DNA of 64,000 bases. Origin: Miscanthus floridulus (lineage: Eukaryota > Streptophyta > Magnoliopsida > Poales > Poaceae). Each line of letters starts with the position of its first letter. Position 1 is the first letter of the stretch. Where the stretch lies: contig NC_089584.1 of assembly GCF_019320115.1 (NCBI RefSeq), positions 55,796,852 through 55,860,851 of the forward strand, read 5' to 3'. Positions 1-12,623 of this stretch are shown here, one piece after another. The notes beneath the pieces are model-generated. The model saw only the letters and a list, made by a program, of their open reading frames with translations. It made no database searches and was not told where the DNA came from. The position numbers and the translations under genes are program-made.

Positions 1-3
1 CAT

Positions 4-43
4 TTTTGTATAACAAAACTACACCTATTTTTGTTATACAAAA
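4..43. repeat. 15-bp perfect inverted repeat in element A LTR
   Basis: Arms 4-18 and 29-43 are exact reverse complements around a 10-base loop. The structure is kept intact in the 3' LTR at 10830-10844 and 10855-10869. A second, weaker palindrome lies near 139-160 and is altered in the other copy. Confidence 0.8.
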
Positions 44-616
44 TAGCTAAATAAATTCCTAATATAGATATATAAAAAAATGTTGTGGGCCTCATATCTA
101 AAACTCCAATGAATAAGGTACACCAATTTTGAATTCAAATTTCAAATCAATTTGAAATTTAAACAAAGGAGAAGAAAAATAAAACAGAAAAAGGGAAAAA
201 GAAAAGAAGAAGGCCCGCAGCTGGCTCGGCCTGCTTGGCCCGCTAGCGTGCAGTAGCCAGCCAGCCTAGCCAGCGCGCGTAGCAGTAGGCTAGCCCAATT
301 CGCGCGGCCAGCCCAGCTTGTAGCCCGGCGCGTCGCTCACGCCCATGCGCCTCCCTGCTTCCCTTGCTGCTGCTGCCACTGGACCCCACATGTCAGTCAC
401 ACACCACCATAGTGTCGTCTTCTTCGTGCCCACGCCACAACCGCCCGCGCGACCGAAGGCCGACAGCATTGGTAGGGGCGGGCCAGGGGGTCATGCCCAA
501 GGCATGTCCTTGCTCCCCCTTGCACCGCGCTCACACAACCTCGCGCCACCGTCGGATGCAGCACGCACCTTCCCACCGCACGATGTCGATCGCCATGGGT
601 GGCATGGAGCTTCGCC

Positions 617-622
617 TATAAG
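617..622 (+). promoter_or_regulatory. Putative TATA box of element A LTR
   Basis: TATAAG sits in a GC-rich context and is conserved in the other LTR at 11418-11423. It lies about 950 bp into the LTR, so it implies a short U3 and a leader of more than 3 kb. No transcript evidence is available. Confidence 0.45.
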
Positions 623-1845
623 AGCCCCAGCCCCAGTTGCCCAAAACGCATCCCCGTGCCCTGCCGTCACCTTGTGGCCATCCATCATACACCCGAGCCA
701 AGAGAGAGAGGGGATCAAAGAAAGAAGGAGCGCCGAAGCCGCCCGACATCACCGGTGCCACCGTAGAGGGGGACGACGCCTCGATCCTCCACGTCGATGC
801 TGCTCGGCACTGCACGGCTTTGTCTCGACACGGCCATGACCCGCCACTGCGTCACCATCCTATCTTCCACAACACTAATAGTGAGCCCCAATCTTCCCCT
901 GCTCACCGCCAGACCTCGCTGTTTTGGCCATGGTGCTCCACACTGGGAGTGCGTAGGCCAAGGCCATCTCCAGCCTCTGGGTACACACGCACACACACAC
1001 TGGCCAAGGAACAAGCATACCACATGCTCATACATGAGAAAAGAGGACCGCTGCTATGCCACCTAGCCTGCGCCGTTCACCATCGGACTGCCACCATGGC
1101 CCAATCAAGCCACCACCGTGGCCAAGGCCACCGGAGGCTCTAGAAGTCCCCTCGACCTGCCCGACGAGCCTGCTGGAACACCATTACGCTCACACGCACC
1201 ACATGACTAGCTTATGCCGCTGCCACTACGCCATCCCCGTACACCATCATGCTCAAGCCATCGACCACCGTGGCCAACGCCCTAGAAAGCCCCAGGCGTC
1301 ACCTAGACCTCACCATCGTGTTCGCCATGACCTGGGGAAACTTTTCCCCACATTAATTGGATGCCAGTGCCACCGTAGGATCACACCGGTGAGCCCACCA
1401 TCGGTCGAAGCATGCTAGGGACGAAAGCAGAGGCCTCCCCTCGCCGGCCACACGCGCCTTCACTCGGTGCACGTGAGCCAAGCCAAAAGGGAAAGAGGGT
1501 GGACTCGGTCCACTATAGACCTACCAACGGTCCATGGACCGTGAACCTGAGTCCACCGTGAGCCACGCAGAGCGGGCCAAATGGTAGACAAAGCCCATGG
1601 CTACGACGTGGCAACGCCATAGCTTGCCACGTGTCTGGGCTGGCCCGGCCCAAATCCAACCCATATCTAGGCCCAACCGGCCTAGTTCAGACCCGGTCCG
1701 TGTTGACCGATCAACGTTGATGGTTGACCTAGCCCCACATGTCAGCGGCACAGAGACTTTGGACCCACCTGACAGCAAATGATGTCATGCTGACATCACG
1801 ACGACATCATGTGGGTCCCACCTGTTAGTATCAACACAGCCAAGG

Positions 1846-2089
1846 TGACGTCATGCTGACGTCATGATGACATCAGCTGCTGACGTCAGTAGCACTAGCC
1901 CCACATGTTAGTGACCCTAACCTGTTAACCATTGACTCGCCCGTTGAATTGATGTTGACTCTGACCGGACCCACAGGTCAGTGACCCAAGAGACCCTGGC
2001 CCCACCTATCGGAACAGATGACATTGATGATGTCATGCTGACGTCATCGGGACCCCACCTGTCAGCTCAGAATCAAGATGATGACGTCA
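1846..2089. promoter_or_regulatory. Cluster of TGACGTCA palindromes (bZIP-type sites)
   Basis: Exact TGACGTCA starts at 1846, 1857, 1881, 2039 and 2082, surrounded by many one-mismatch versions (TGATGTCA, TGACATCA). TGACG cores are the known binding site of plant TGA-type bZIP factors. The cluster lies downstream of the putative TATA box, so a role as an internal enhancer is inference. Confidence 0.55.
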
Positions 2090-4081
2090 TGCTAATGTCA
2101 GCATGCCACATGGACCAGTCACAGCGTGACACGTGTCAACCCAGGATTAATTTAGCCTTTTTCCATTTTCAAAGAGGAATTAAACTTTGAAAATTCATAA
2201 CTAATTCATACGACCTCAGAAAAATACGTAACTAGGACCAAAATTCATCTAAAATCGAGCTTTACGCAATGAACCCATGTTTGAGTGCATTTGGCTCTTC
2301 TGAATTTTCATTGCTTCTTTGTGCTATTCTATAGATGTCGCTAACGTGACTATAATCCGATCGTTGCAGAATTAGAGGAGAACCAGATGGACGAGGATCG
2401 TGAGTACCGTGAGGAGAACGGAGACAACTACACTGAAGGTACCACATCCCACCCAAATCTCATAGCACCTATTACGCATGGCTAATATAGAACTGCTATT
2501 GCTTTACTTACTGTTATAATCATACAATGATAGGACTTGCATGGTAGTATGCTTACTTGATGGCCTTTACCTTGACGCAACCTTACCCCTGCATACCCTG
2601 CTATTAGGCTAGACACACGCTTACTGCCATATATCATTGCTTACACTTCTACTATGCTTATACTACATTAAATGCATGGTGGAAACTGGTGTTATCTGGA
2701 CTATGGGGAGAGTGTTGTGTGTGTGACTTGGGTGTGTGGAGGGTGAGGGTTGTGCCAACCAAGTTGGAGTATACGACGAGCCTAGGGCAAGTCTTGCCAT
2801 GGGGTGCTACCTGGGCACCCCTAGAATGGATACCTGTGGTGGGTAAATGGTATATGAGGTGGTCCTGGGTGTGAACCTATGATGGGAGGAGCCCGGGATG
2901 GAGGTGCTATGGTGGCACGATAAATGGAAACCCTGATGAAGACATTCTGGCTTGGTCATTCCTAAGGATCTTTACTAGTATCTCAGATTCACCGGGAAGC
3001 CTTATGTACTCACTCGCCCTATATGGTGTGGGACGGCCGGACTACTATACCCAGGTAGGGATATTGCCAACTAATGCTAGGTTGATAGCAGGACAGTGCG
3101 AGGGAGGTATGGGCATGGAGGATTGTCCCCACCCCCTTCCGAGACTTTCATGGCGAACCTTGTGGACCCAGCTCATGACTCATAGTTTCATCAGCCACCC
3201 CAGACCCCAGACCAGACTTGGGGTGTGTACTAGGACTAAATGGTAGAGTGGCATTATCCTAGGCTAGCAAGCGGTCGGATCAGCCCAGTTGATGACGGTC
3301 AGCGAGGAAGGCAGATCTTGGTGGTTATGGTGAAACATCTGCAGAGTGTACGGTGTTTGATCGATCGATACATATGCTGAACTAGGTCGGCTATGGACCT
3401 TTCCTAGGTTTCGCTTTAAACGAGATAGTGAGATGAGTCCTTCTTTTCTTCCCCCGTGAGAGTGTCGGTCGTAGCCAGGGGCTACGGGGCCTTGAGGACA
3501 ATGCTGAGAGGGAGTTGGCCTATCAACTGAGCAATGGTATTATGGTGATGTGGTGATGACATGGAGATGGTGGTATATTGATCCCAGGATCGAAACCTGG
3601 CTCTGGATAGGAATGGGGTGAATGTGGGTGAATGGTGTTAAAACTTGTACTATTGATATGCTAATATATTATATAGGAAACCCCAGCCTTATAGGATCCT
3701 TTTTGACTATATCCAACTTGCACCCAATTTCCACAAAGCAATGCTCATAGGGTGGGAGTGGCCAGTACAAATCGTACTGATCAATTTTGGCACACAGGTT
3801 CTGCTGAGGAGTATAGCTCCGAGGAGTTTGACGGTTGAGGGGTTCGTCCCTATGCTCAAGTTTGGTGACCTTATCTTCAAGCTGTTCTGAATGAATGCTA
3901 CTTTTGATTCCGCCAATGCGGCGATGTAATAAATTATGTAATTCCACACTATTTGTACTCTGATATTATCGATTGTATGGATGTGATCATTCGACTGGAA
4001 TTTGGGTAATATGATCTACAACGGTCTTATTACACTTCTGACTCTGTGGATTTCCCATCGTGGAAATCAGGTCGTTTCAGT

Positions 4082-4094
4082 TGGTATCAGAGCC
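4082..4094 (+). other. Primer binding site of element A
   Basis: TGGTATCAGAGCC starts two bases after the LTR end. It is the usual complement of the 3' end of initiator tRNA-Met in plant LTR retrotransposons. Confidence 0.9.
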
Positions 4095-4239
4095 ATACTT
4101 GACCATAGGACGAAAACCCTCAGAAATGGACGATAGAATAGGACGTGAACAGCCCTTCTTTCAGGTTATATACGACCCTACATTTACTTTTATGCAAGGC
4201 TTATCTATTATTGACCTGCTAACACCTGTTCCTTAAAAC

Positions 4240-5470
4240 ATGCAGATGGCAACGAACGTCGACTGGCCGCCTCTAGGACCGCTACCTCTGGACCATGCCA
4301 AGCTTACCTTCGACCTACGTGAGCTCGGGGGTTTTGCACAGACCCTCTGTCGAGTTCTCATCATGTTAGGAGTTCCCGACGAGCTTGTCAAGGTCACCTG
4401 CACTAGGAAGCCAGCTCAGGAAGGAGGAATCGAAGGACCGATTGTCACCTCAGTCGAGTTCCCAGCTAGCACTACCTTACCTTCTATCCCAGCTTTCACC
4501 GAGATGATGATAGAGGCCACAGTCGAGGAGGGACTGCAAGCTATCTCACACAAGACACTTCACAGAGTGATGAGGGGACCACTACGAGCACCTAAAGATG
4601 ATAGAGTTCCGTCTACTCCCTTAGGCCCTCGACCTCAGCCTTACCCCTAGTGAGCAGAGCTTCGCAGCCGGTAGAGTTATCTTTGCCGAGGAGGACAGAT
4701 GCCTTCGTGTCTTAGCTATCCACCTACTGGAGCAGGATAGGTACGTGACCCAGCTAGAGCAGAGGAGATGTTAGGACCAGGCCCTTCTATGGGAGTACCA
4801 AGAGTGAGACTCGCAGGGAGCACAGGAGCGAGCTAGTCTACTTGAGATAGTTGCCAAGCTACAGGACGAGCTCAACAGTCGTGAAGAAATCCATAGAGCC
4901 AAGGTCGCTGACTTATAGGACAAAAGCCGCTGACCTAGCAACAGGAACTGCTACCTCGACAGCAAGGTCTTGGAGTTGCAGAGAGAGTTGGATGACAAGA
5001 AGGCCGAGTTCAACCATAGAGGAGACAGAGAAGAGGTCCAAGGGGATTGATATGCTGAAAATCCAATTCTAGAACAAGACCATGACTCAGGAGTCTAGAG
5101 GAGTTCAGGAAGAAGGCCGTTTGCAACCAGGGTCACCTGATCGAGGCACTCAGGTAGACCGAGTACCTTCTAGGACAAGTGTGAGAGGACTTGGCAGGCT
5201 TGGCAGAAGTCTGACAGGAAGCGCCTCAGGGAGATGAAGGGTATGTGGGATTCAGCTACCCAAGGAGATTCATAGCAAGACGAAGCCTAGGGATAGAGGA
5301 GTTTGAGTTAGCCCTGACTCGCCTCAACCTAGACGCCTACCCTACCCTACCTAGAGCCAAGCCTACTGAGGAGCTCGCCGAGGCCTTGAAGTACGTGTCC
5401 TGACTTCACAAAGTCTAACGAGGAGATCGAGATCGAAGAACAGTCGTATTCCTAGCTACGGTGTATGAGT
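4240..5470 (+). pseudogene. Extra sense ORF between PBS and gag, unknown function, degraded
   Basis: An open stretch starts at ATG 4240 or 4246 and runs to a TAG at 4648, giving about 135 residues with an LRELGGFAQTL segment followed by MLGVPDELVKVTC. After that stop, recognisable coding-like sequence continues in shifting frames to about 5100. It includes charged, heptad-like wording (about 4850-5040, for example KVLELQRELDDKKAEF) suggesting a coiled coil. This is not gag, because a separate gag with zinc knuckle follows at 5804-7104. The family was not recognised. It could be an accessory ORF of this retrotransposon lineage or a captured host fragment. No continuous protein survives. From about 5470 to 5803 there is AT-rich spacer with no feature. 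Confidence 0.5.
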
Positions 5471-5803
5471 TAGAGTAAGATGACCCTGCGTGGTCATGAG
5501 TTATGTCAGTAGCTTCCATAAGTTGTACCCCATGATGTACCCCTTATGAGATGTATTATGAGACATTATGCGTAGTATGATTCTCGCACGTCTTCAAGTG
5601 TAGCTACTGGAGATGATGCTACATAATAAAACCCATGTAATGAATGTTTTGGATCTTATTGCATCTTATGGATCTTATTGCTTCTTTGTAATGAGTGTTG
5701 GATACTATAAATGATTTTCTTTAAATCATCAAAATCATGTAATCATACTAAATTATAAGCACTTATGGCACGAACACTAAAATTTCTATGATCCGTGTTG
5801 CAG

Positions 5804-7104
5804 ATGCCGAACTGCCGATCTAATCGTCTAATGAACCGGGGATGTGCGCCCACCCCTGAACCAGTTGAACCAAATGGGGGGCATGGTGGCAACAACCGTG
5901 GCTGTGGCCTTGGCCGTGGCCGTGGCATGGACGTGGAGGGATACCCTTCAACCTAGAGAATACCCTGCCGCCTGAGGAGAACATTCCGCCACCACCACCA
6001 CCGAACTTGGCAGAAGTGATGGCACAATAGACCCAACTTCTTATAGCCCTTGTTAATGGAGGAAAACCATCGCCAGGGAGGTCAGCAGAATGACTTCCAA
6101 AGGAAGCTGGAAGGATTCTTGAAGCTAAGGCCACCTACCTATGATGGCACCAACCCTGACCCACTTGTAGCCGATGACTGGCTCAAGGAGATGGAGAAGA
6201 AGCTTGACCTCACTACTTTCACCGACGATGAGTGTGTTGGAGTAGCCGCACACTAGCTCACAGGTGCAACACATGCCTGGTGGGACAGTTTCAGTAATTT
6301 CCATGAGGACCCTGCCAACATCTCATGGGATGAGTTCGCTAAAGCATTCACTGAGTATCACATTCCAAAGGGTATCATGGAGGCCAAAGCTGAGGAGTTC
6401 TGCAACATCAATATGGGAAAGGATAGGGTGACTAAGTACACTACTCGTTTCACCAATCTTCTTCACTATGCACCTTCCTATGTTGTGAACTCTGATAAGA
6501 AGTTGTACTATTACCGCAAGGGACTTAACCCGCACATCAAGCTGAAGTTTGGTAGTATTGAGAGTAACACATTACGTGCTCTGGTGGATTGCTGCATCCA
6601 GATTGAGAAGGACCATGCTGAAGCTAGAGAGGAGTATAGGGAGAGGAAGCGTAAGCCTAAGGAGTCCTTCCATGGCCGTGATCGCAAGAGGTTCCGTAGA
6701 GATGCACCATGCAGGGAACGCTCTCACCACAACAGGGATGACAACCCTGGATCGAGTAGGGTTAGTGGAGGCTACACCACCAAATACTCCCACCCTGCTC
6801 AGGATCGTTGCACCCAGGACCGTTATGCTCAAGACCATAACACTTAGGACCATTTCAACCATTCCCGCTCTGTGAATGAATGCCCAGCACAGAACCACTC
6901 TACACCAAGCACTGGAAACTGGAAGGCACCCACACCAACCCCTACAGGCGGTACGCCTTTCACCTGTTTTGCTTGTGGCCAACTAGGTCACAAAGCCGCT
7001 GAGTGCCCATAGAACTCAGCTGCTCAAAAGTCTTAGTTCAAGGGATCTGCTACTCGTGGACGTCTCAACCATCTAGGACGCCGAGGAAGCACAGGCTGCC
7101 CCTA
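5804..7104 (+). pseudogene. gag: Element A gag (capsid/nucleocapsid), broken
   Basis: Gag forms the virus-like particle and packages the element RNA. The start is taken at ATG 5804. The capsid-type segment is readable at 6050-6850 (FLKLRPPTYDG, ADDWLKEMEK, AWWDSF, then a basic region). A CCHC zinc knuckle (CX2CX4HX4C, CFACGQLGHKAAEC) lies at about 6965-7006. In-frame TAGs include those at 6254 and 6845 and just after the knuckle. At least two frameshifts fall in 5930-6060, where the coding frame changes twice. The 3' end of gag is not sharply defined because the reading frame shifts into protease. Confidence 0.8.
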
Positions 7105-7109
7105 ACATT

Positions 7110-7560
7110 ATGTACGGTATGTTTTTAGTTAATGGCAATACTGCATCAGTTCTATTTGACTCTAGAGCAACTTGTTCTTACATATCATCCAAGTTTGCAC
7201 GAGAGCATGACCTGCCTATAACCCCACTGTGAAAAGCCTATCATCACCAGTTCACCCTTTAGGAGACCTAAAGTGCACCCACATCTGTAAGGGAGTGAGT
7301 CTTACCAGTTGAGGGTCTTATCTTTAAAGCCGACCTAACCCTTGTTACCTTCCACAAACCTAGATGTCATCTTAGGTATGGATTGGCTAACCATTCATCG
7401 AGGTATTATATCAATGTTCACCTAGATATGTCCAAGTGACCCACCCATCAGGCCAAGTTATTAGATGTGAACCTCAGTCTGGAAAGTCTACTTCTATCAT
7501 GTGTGCCCTTAAAGCGAGTTTAGAATCGCAAAAGAGGAGAAGATAGTTCATGATGTGCCT
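7110..7560 (+). pseudogene. Element A aspartic protease, degraded
   Basis: The protease cuts the Gag-Pol polyprotein. The catalytic segment is at about 7155-7190, where the expected D-S/T-G-A motif reads DSRAT, so the active-site glycine is replaced by Arg. A GMDWL-like segment typical of the protease C-terminal part is at about 7373-7395. Stops and frameshifts lie between. Its frame differs from both gag and the downstream RT. Its position between the gag zinc knuckle and RT supports the call. Confidence 0.65.
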
Positions 7561-9105
7561 ATGGTCAGAGACTATCTCGATGTATTCCCTGAAGAATTAC
7601 CGGGTATGCCACCAGACCGTGATGTAGAGTTCATCATTGATCTTTTGCCGGGAACAGGACCGATTGCCAAGAGACCCTATCGCATGTCAGTTGATGAACT
7701 GGCCGAGCTCAAGAAATAGCTTGATGAGCTCATCTCGAAAGGATATATCAGACCTAGTGCTTCACCTTGGGGATCCCCTGTTCTGTTTGTTAAGAAGAAG
7801 GATGGCTCAATGAGAATGTGCATTGATTACCAGAACTTGAACGCAGTCACCATCAAGAACAAGTACCCCCTACCAAGGATTGATGATCTGCTTGATCAGC
7901 TTTGAGGTGCCAAGTATTTCTCCAAGATTGATCTCAGATCCGGCTATCATCAGATGAAGATTCGAGAGAGTGACATCCCGAAGATAGCTTTTGTGACTAG
8001 GTATGGGTAGTTTGAGTTCACCGTGGTGTCCTTTGGACTCACAAATGCTCCCGCCTACTTCATGAACATGATGAATAAGGTTTTCATGGATGATCTGGAT
8101 AAGTTCATGGTAGTATTCATTGATGACATTCTTGTTTATTCACCCACTGCTGAAGAACATGAACATCACATGAGAACTGTGCTCGAGAAATTAGCACAAC
8201 ATCAGCTCTACGCAAAGTTCAGCAAATGTGAATTTTGGCTACAGGAAGTTGCCTTCCTAGGCCATATACTATCAACTGAAGGTGTCGCAGTTGACCCAGC
8301 CAAGATTGAAGCTGTGAAAGAGTGGGATCAACCCTGTAATGTGACAGAAGTCAGAAGTTTCTTGGGATTGGCTGGATATTACCATCGGTTCATCGAGAAC
8401 TTCTCCAAGATAGTCCGTCCAATGACCAACCTTCTGAAGAAGACTAAGGAGTTTGAATGGACACCCGAGTGTGAACAAAGCTTCTAGAAATTGACACAGA
8501 AGCTTACCACAACTCCTGTGCTAGCATTACCTGATATCAGCAAAGATTTCATGGTCTATTGTGATGCATCCCGTCAAGGACTTGGTTGTGTGTTGATGCA
8601 AGGTGGAAGAGTGATAGCATATGCTTCTCGACAGTTGAAAGAACACAAGAACTGTTACCCAACCCATGATCTTGAGTTAGCAGCAGTTGTGCATGCCTTG
8701 AAGATCTAGAGACACTACTTGATAGGCAACAAGTGTGACATCTACACCGATCACAAGAGCTTGAAGTACTTTTTCACTCAAGAAGATTTGAATATGAGGC
8801 AACGCCAATGGCTAGAGTTGATCAAGGACTATGACCTAGAAATTCACTATCATCTAGGAAAAGCTAACGTAGTTGCAGATGCTCTCAGTCGCAGGAGTTA
8901 CTGTCACACTTTGATCACTGAATCCGTACCACCTGAGCTCAAGGAAGAGATTGATGATTTTCAACTAGAGATACTACCGCATGGCTTGTTAAATGAGCTC
9001 TGCATATAGTATGATCTCACAGATCGCATCCGTCAAGCTCAGAAAAGTTGTGAAGAGATCGAATATCTCCATGGTCTGATGAAACTAGGCTACAAGACCA
9101 ACCAC
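7561..9105 (+). pseudogene. pol: Element A reverse transcriptase and RNase H, stop-riddled
   Basis: RT copies the RNA genome and RNase H removes the RNA strand. RT landmarks in one frame are [35 protein letters not shown] (motif A), FGLTNAP (motif B), FIDD at about 8115-8126 (catalytic motif C) and LGHILS. RNase H follows: VYCDAS (about 8550), the DLELAAVV segment, [10 protein letters not shown] and [10 protein letters not shown] (about 8865-8895). The frame is kept throughout but is interrupted at 7717, 8008, 8485, 8707 and 9007 (TAG) and 7903 (TGA). These replace expected Gln, Trp or Arg codons, consistent with C-to-T change. The catalytic residues themselves are intact. Confidence 0.9.
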
Positions 9106-10416
9106 TAGGAAGATGAACATGGAACCATCTGGTTCAAGAACAGAATCTATGTTCCATCTGACCCAGTACTACGAGAGGAAATTCTGTCATAAGCTCATGA
9201 TTCCAAGTACTGTATTCACGCTGGAGGTTCAAAGATGTATCAAGACTTGAAGAAACACTTCTAGTGGAAAGGCACGAAGACAGCCATTGCAGGACATGTG
9301 GTATGATGTGACACCTGCAATAGAGTCAAGGCTAAACATCAAAGGCCTATAGGATTGCTTAAGCCTCTTGATGTCCCCAAGTGGAAATGGGAGAGCATAT
9401 CCATGGATTTCATAGTTGGATTGCCCCGATCACAGAAAGGCAATGATTCCATCTGGGTGATTGTTGATCGTTTGACCAAGATTGCTCACTTTGTACCAGT
9501 TAAGGCCAAGACCGATGCCAAAAAAATAGCAGATCTATATGTTGAGCATATTCTCAGACTGCATGGAGCTCCTTCTAGTATTGTATCTGATTGTGGTCCT
9601 CAGTTTGTGTCCCGATTCTAGGAAGCCCTGCACAAGTCCATTGGAACCAAACTTGATTTTAGTACCGCTTATCACCCATAGACAAACGAACAGACAGAAT
9701 GAGTAAATCAGATCTTAGAAGACATGCTTCGCGCTAGTGTACTGAATTATGGCTCTAATTGGGAGAAATGCCTACCCTATGCAGAGTTCTCTTACAACAA
9801 CAACTACCAAGCTAGTATCAAGATGTCGCCATTTGAAGCTTTGTATGGCAGACCTTGTCAGACACCTTTGATGTGGTCCCAACCGGGAGAAAGATCGTTC
9901 TTTGACTCCGCTAAGATTCAAGATGCCGAAGAAGGAGTTGCTCAAGTGAAGGAGAATTTGAGAATTGCCCAACGTCGATACAAGAGCTATGCTGAGAAAA
10001 GAAGAAGAGAACTTGAGTTCAATATGGGAGACTTCATCTATCTCAAGGTATCCCCGCTACGTGGAACTGTCAGATTCCATGTGAAAGGAAAGCTTGCCCC
10101 TAGATTTGTTGGCCCATACAAGATTTGCAAGAGGATTGGAAAGCTCGCCTACAAACTTGAGCTACCTGAGGAATTGGTGGGTGTACATCCCGTATTCCAT
10201 GTCTCACAGCTACGCAAGTGTTTGAGAGTGCCCGATGAAGTGGTTCCAACTGATACACTTGACATTCAAGACACTCTCAAGTATAAAGAACATCCTATCA
10301 GAATTCTGGGTAGAGATACCAAAGAGACTCGAAGCAAATCTATTCCTATGTGCAAGATCCAATGGAGCAATCACATGGAGAGAGAGGCAACATGGGAGAA
10401 AGAGTCTAACCTCTGA
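9106..10416 (+). pseudogene. pol: Element A integrase with chromodomain-like C-terminus
   Basis: Integrase inserts the cDNA. The N-terminal HHCC region is at about 9190-9330 (CDTC seen). The core has SMDFIVGLP (first Asp), VSDCGPQFVS (second Asp) and a TNEQTE segment (catalytic Glu, about 9680-9700). The C-terminal part has GPYKICKRIG and HPVFHVSQLRK. The tail, about 10275-10410, has EHPIRIL and KIQWSNH, which resembles the degenerate chromodomain of Tekay chromoviruses used to read heterochromatin marks. Stops are TAG at 9106, 9262, 9619 and 9679, TAA at 9190, and TGA at 9304 and 9700. From 9724 to the natural end at 10414-10416 the frame is open. Confidence 0.88.
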
Positions 10417-10479
10417 CTACGATATCCTTACCTCTTCGAAGAGTACGTTACGCTTTAATCTCGGGGATGAGATTCTGTT

Positions 10480-10490
10480 AAGGGGGTAGG
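10480..10490 (+). other. Polypurine tract of element A
   Basis: AAGGGGGTAGG lies directly before the 3' LTR and primes plus-strand DNA. The preceding bases (AATCTCGGGGATGAGATTCTG) resemble those before the element B PPT, which ties the two families together. Confidence 0.85.
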
Positions 10491-11417
10491 ACTATAACAA
10501 CCCAAAAATCCATACACCAACAATACCAACTACAAAATTTTTCTCAAAAACACCCATGGGTTGATGAGTGTCATGTATAGAAACCCAACCTAAGAGATGC
10601 ATTAGGTCTAACCCCAACCCAAGTCAACACATAAGCATGGCATGCCATATGTTAATCATGTTTATTTAAATACTGACAAATGAAACATAGCATACATTGT
10701 TAACTAAAATGGTGATTTGGATTTTCATCTGTTTTATGTAATGCCTAACAACTCCTTTAAAGAAATACACCATAAAGTAATTATTACTCAAACCAAAGAA
10801 TAAATGTTTAAAGAGAAAATTATTTCCATTTTTGTATAACAAAACTACACCTATTTTTGTTATACAAAATAGCTAAATAAATTCCTAATATAGATATATA
10901 AAAAAATGTTGTGGGCCTCATATATAAAACTCCAATGAATAAGGTACACCAATTTTGAATTCAAATTTCAAATCAATTTGAAACTTAAACAAAGGAGAAG
11001 AAAAATAAAATAGAAAAAGGGAAAAAGAAAAGAAGAAGGTCCGCAGCTGGCTCGGCCTGCTTGGCCCGCTAGAGCACAGCAGCCAGCCTGCCTAGCTAGC
11101 ACGCGCAGCAGCAGGCCAGCCCAATTCGCATGGCCAGCCTAGCTTGCAGCTCGGCGCGTCACTCACACCCGCGCGCCTCCCTGCTTCCCTTGCTGCCACT
11201 GCCACTAGACCCCACATGTCAGTCGCACACCGCCATAGTGTCGTCTTCTTCGCGCCCACGCCTCAACCGCCCGCGTGACCGGAGGCCGACAGCGTTGGTA
11301 GGAGCGGGCCAGGGGTCACACCTGGGGCATGGCCTTGCTCCCCCTTGCACTGCGCTCACGCAACCTCGCGCCACCGTCGGATGCAGCGCGCACCTTCCCA
11401 CCGCATGGAGCTTCGGC

Positions 11418-11423
11418 TATAAG
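11418..11423 (+). promoter_or_regulatory. Putative TATA box, element A 3' LTR
   Basis: TATAAG is at the position matching 617-622 of the 5' LTR, and its flanks are conserved. Confidence 0.45.
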
Positions 11424-12623
11424 AGCCTCGGCCTTGGTTGCCCAAAATGCGTCCCCGTTCCCCGCCGTCACCTTGTGGCCATCCATCGTACACCCAAGCC
11501 AAGAGAGAGGGGATCGAAGAAAGAAGAAGGAGCGCTGAAGCCGCTCGGTGTCGCTGGTGCCGCCGCAGCAGGGGACGACGCCTCGATCCTCCACGTCGAC
11601 GCTGCTCGGCACTACACGGCTTCATCTCGACACGGCCACAACCCGCCACTGTGTCACCATCCTATCTTCCACAACACCAACGGTGAGCCCCGGTCTTCCC
11701 CTGCTCACCGCCAGACCTCGCTGTTTCGGCCATGGCGCTCCACACTGGGAGCGCGTAGGCTAAGGCCGTCTCCGGCCTCTGGGTACACACACACGCACAC
11801 ACTGGCCAAGGAATGAGCATACCACACGCTCATACATGAGAAAAGAGGACCGCTGCTATGCCACCTAGCCTGTGCCATTCACCACCGGACCGCCGCCATG
11901 GCCGAATCAAGCCGCCATCGTGGCCAAGGCCACTAGAGGCTCTAGAAATCCCCTCGACCTGCCCGACGAGCCCGCTGGAGCACCGTGACGCTCGCGCGCA
12001 CCACATGACCGGCTTATGCCGCTGCCACCGCGCCATGCCCATACACCGTCGTGCTCGAGCCACTGACCACCATGGCCGACCACCATGGCCAATGCCCTAG
12101 AAAGCCTCGGCCACCACCTAGACCTCACCATCATGTTCGCCATGACCTGGGGAAGCTTTTCCCCACATTAATTGGATGCCAGCGCCACCGTAGGATCATG
12201 CCGGTGAGCCCACCACCGACGGGAGCGTGCCGGAGACGGAAGCAGAGGCCTCCCCTCACCGGCCACACGCGCCTGCACTCGGTGCACGTGAGCTAAGCCA
12301 AAAGGGAAAGAGGGTGGACTCGGTCCACCGTAGACCTGCCAATGGTCCATGGACCGTGAACCTGAGTCCACCATGAGCCACGCAAAGCGGGCCAAACGGT
12401 AGATGAAGCCTAGTGTAGGCCCATGGCTACGACGTGGCAGTGCCATAGCTTGCCACGTGTCCGGGCCAGCCCGACCCAAATCTAGCCCATATCCAGGCCC
12501 AACCAGCCTAGTTCGGACCCGGTCCATGTTGACTGTTGACCGGTCAACGTTGACGGTTGACCTGGCCCCACATGTCAGCGGCACAGAGACTCTGGACCCA
12601 CCTGACAGCAAATGATGTCATGC

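Larger units (their letters stand above)
1..4079 (+). repeat. Element A 5' LTR (left-truncated by window)
   Basis: It is near-identical along its whole length to 10827-14908. The 3' LTR begins at 10493, so about 334 bp of this copy lie outside the window. It ends in ...GTCGTTTCA just before the primer binding site. A GC-rich block (about 200-1450) is open in several frames on both strands; this reflects composition, and no protein family is recognisable there. The remainder is AT-richer and holds the bZIP-type cluster listed separately. Confidence 0.9.

Noticed and set aside
345..1418. Several overlapping open frames of 80-170 residues on both strands near the left edge, and their counterparts at 11130-12143
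   Set aside because: They lie in a GC-rich block of the element A LTR, are open in many frames at once, differ in frame between the two LTR copies and match no family. Low-stop composition explains them.
2689..3246. Small open frames (60-80 residues) conserved between 2.7-3.2 kb and 13.5-13.8 kb
   Set aside because: Conservation follows from both being LTR copies of element A. Frames are not kept consistently (indels after 13840) and resemble no protein.
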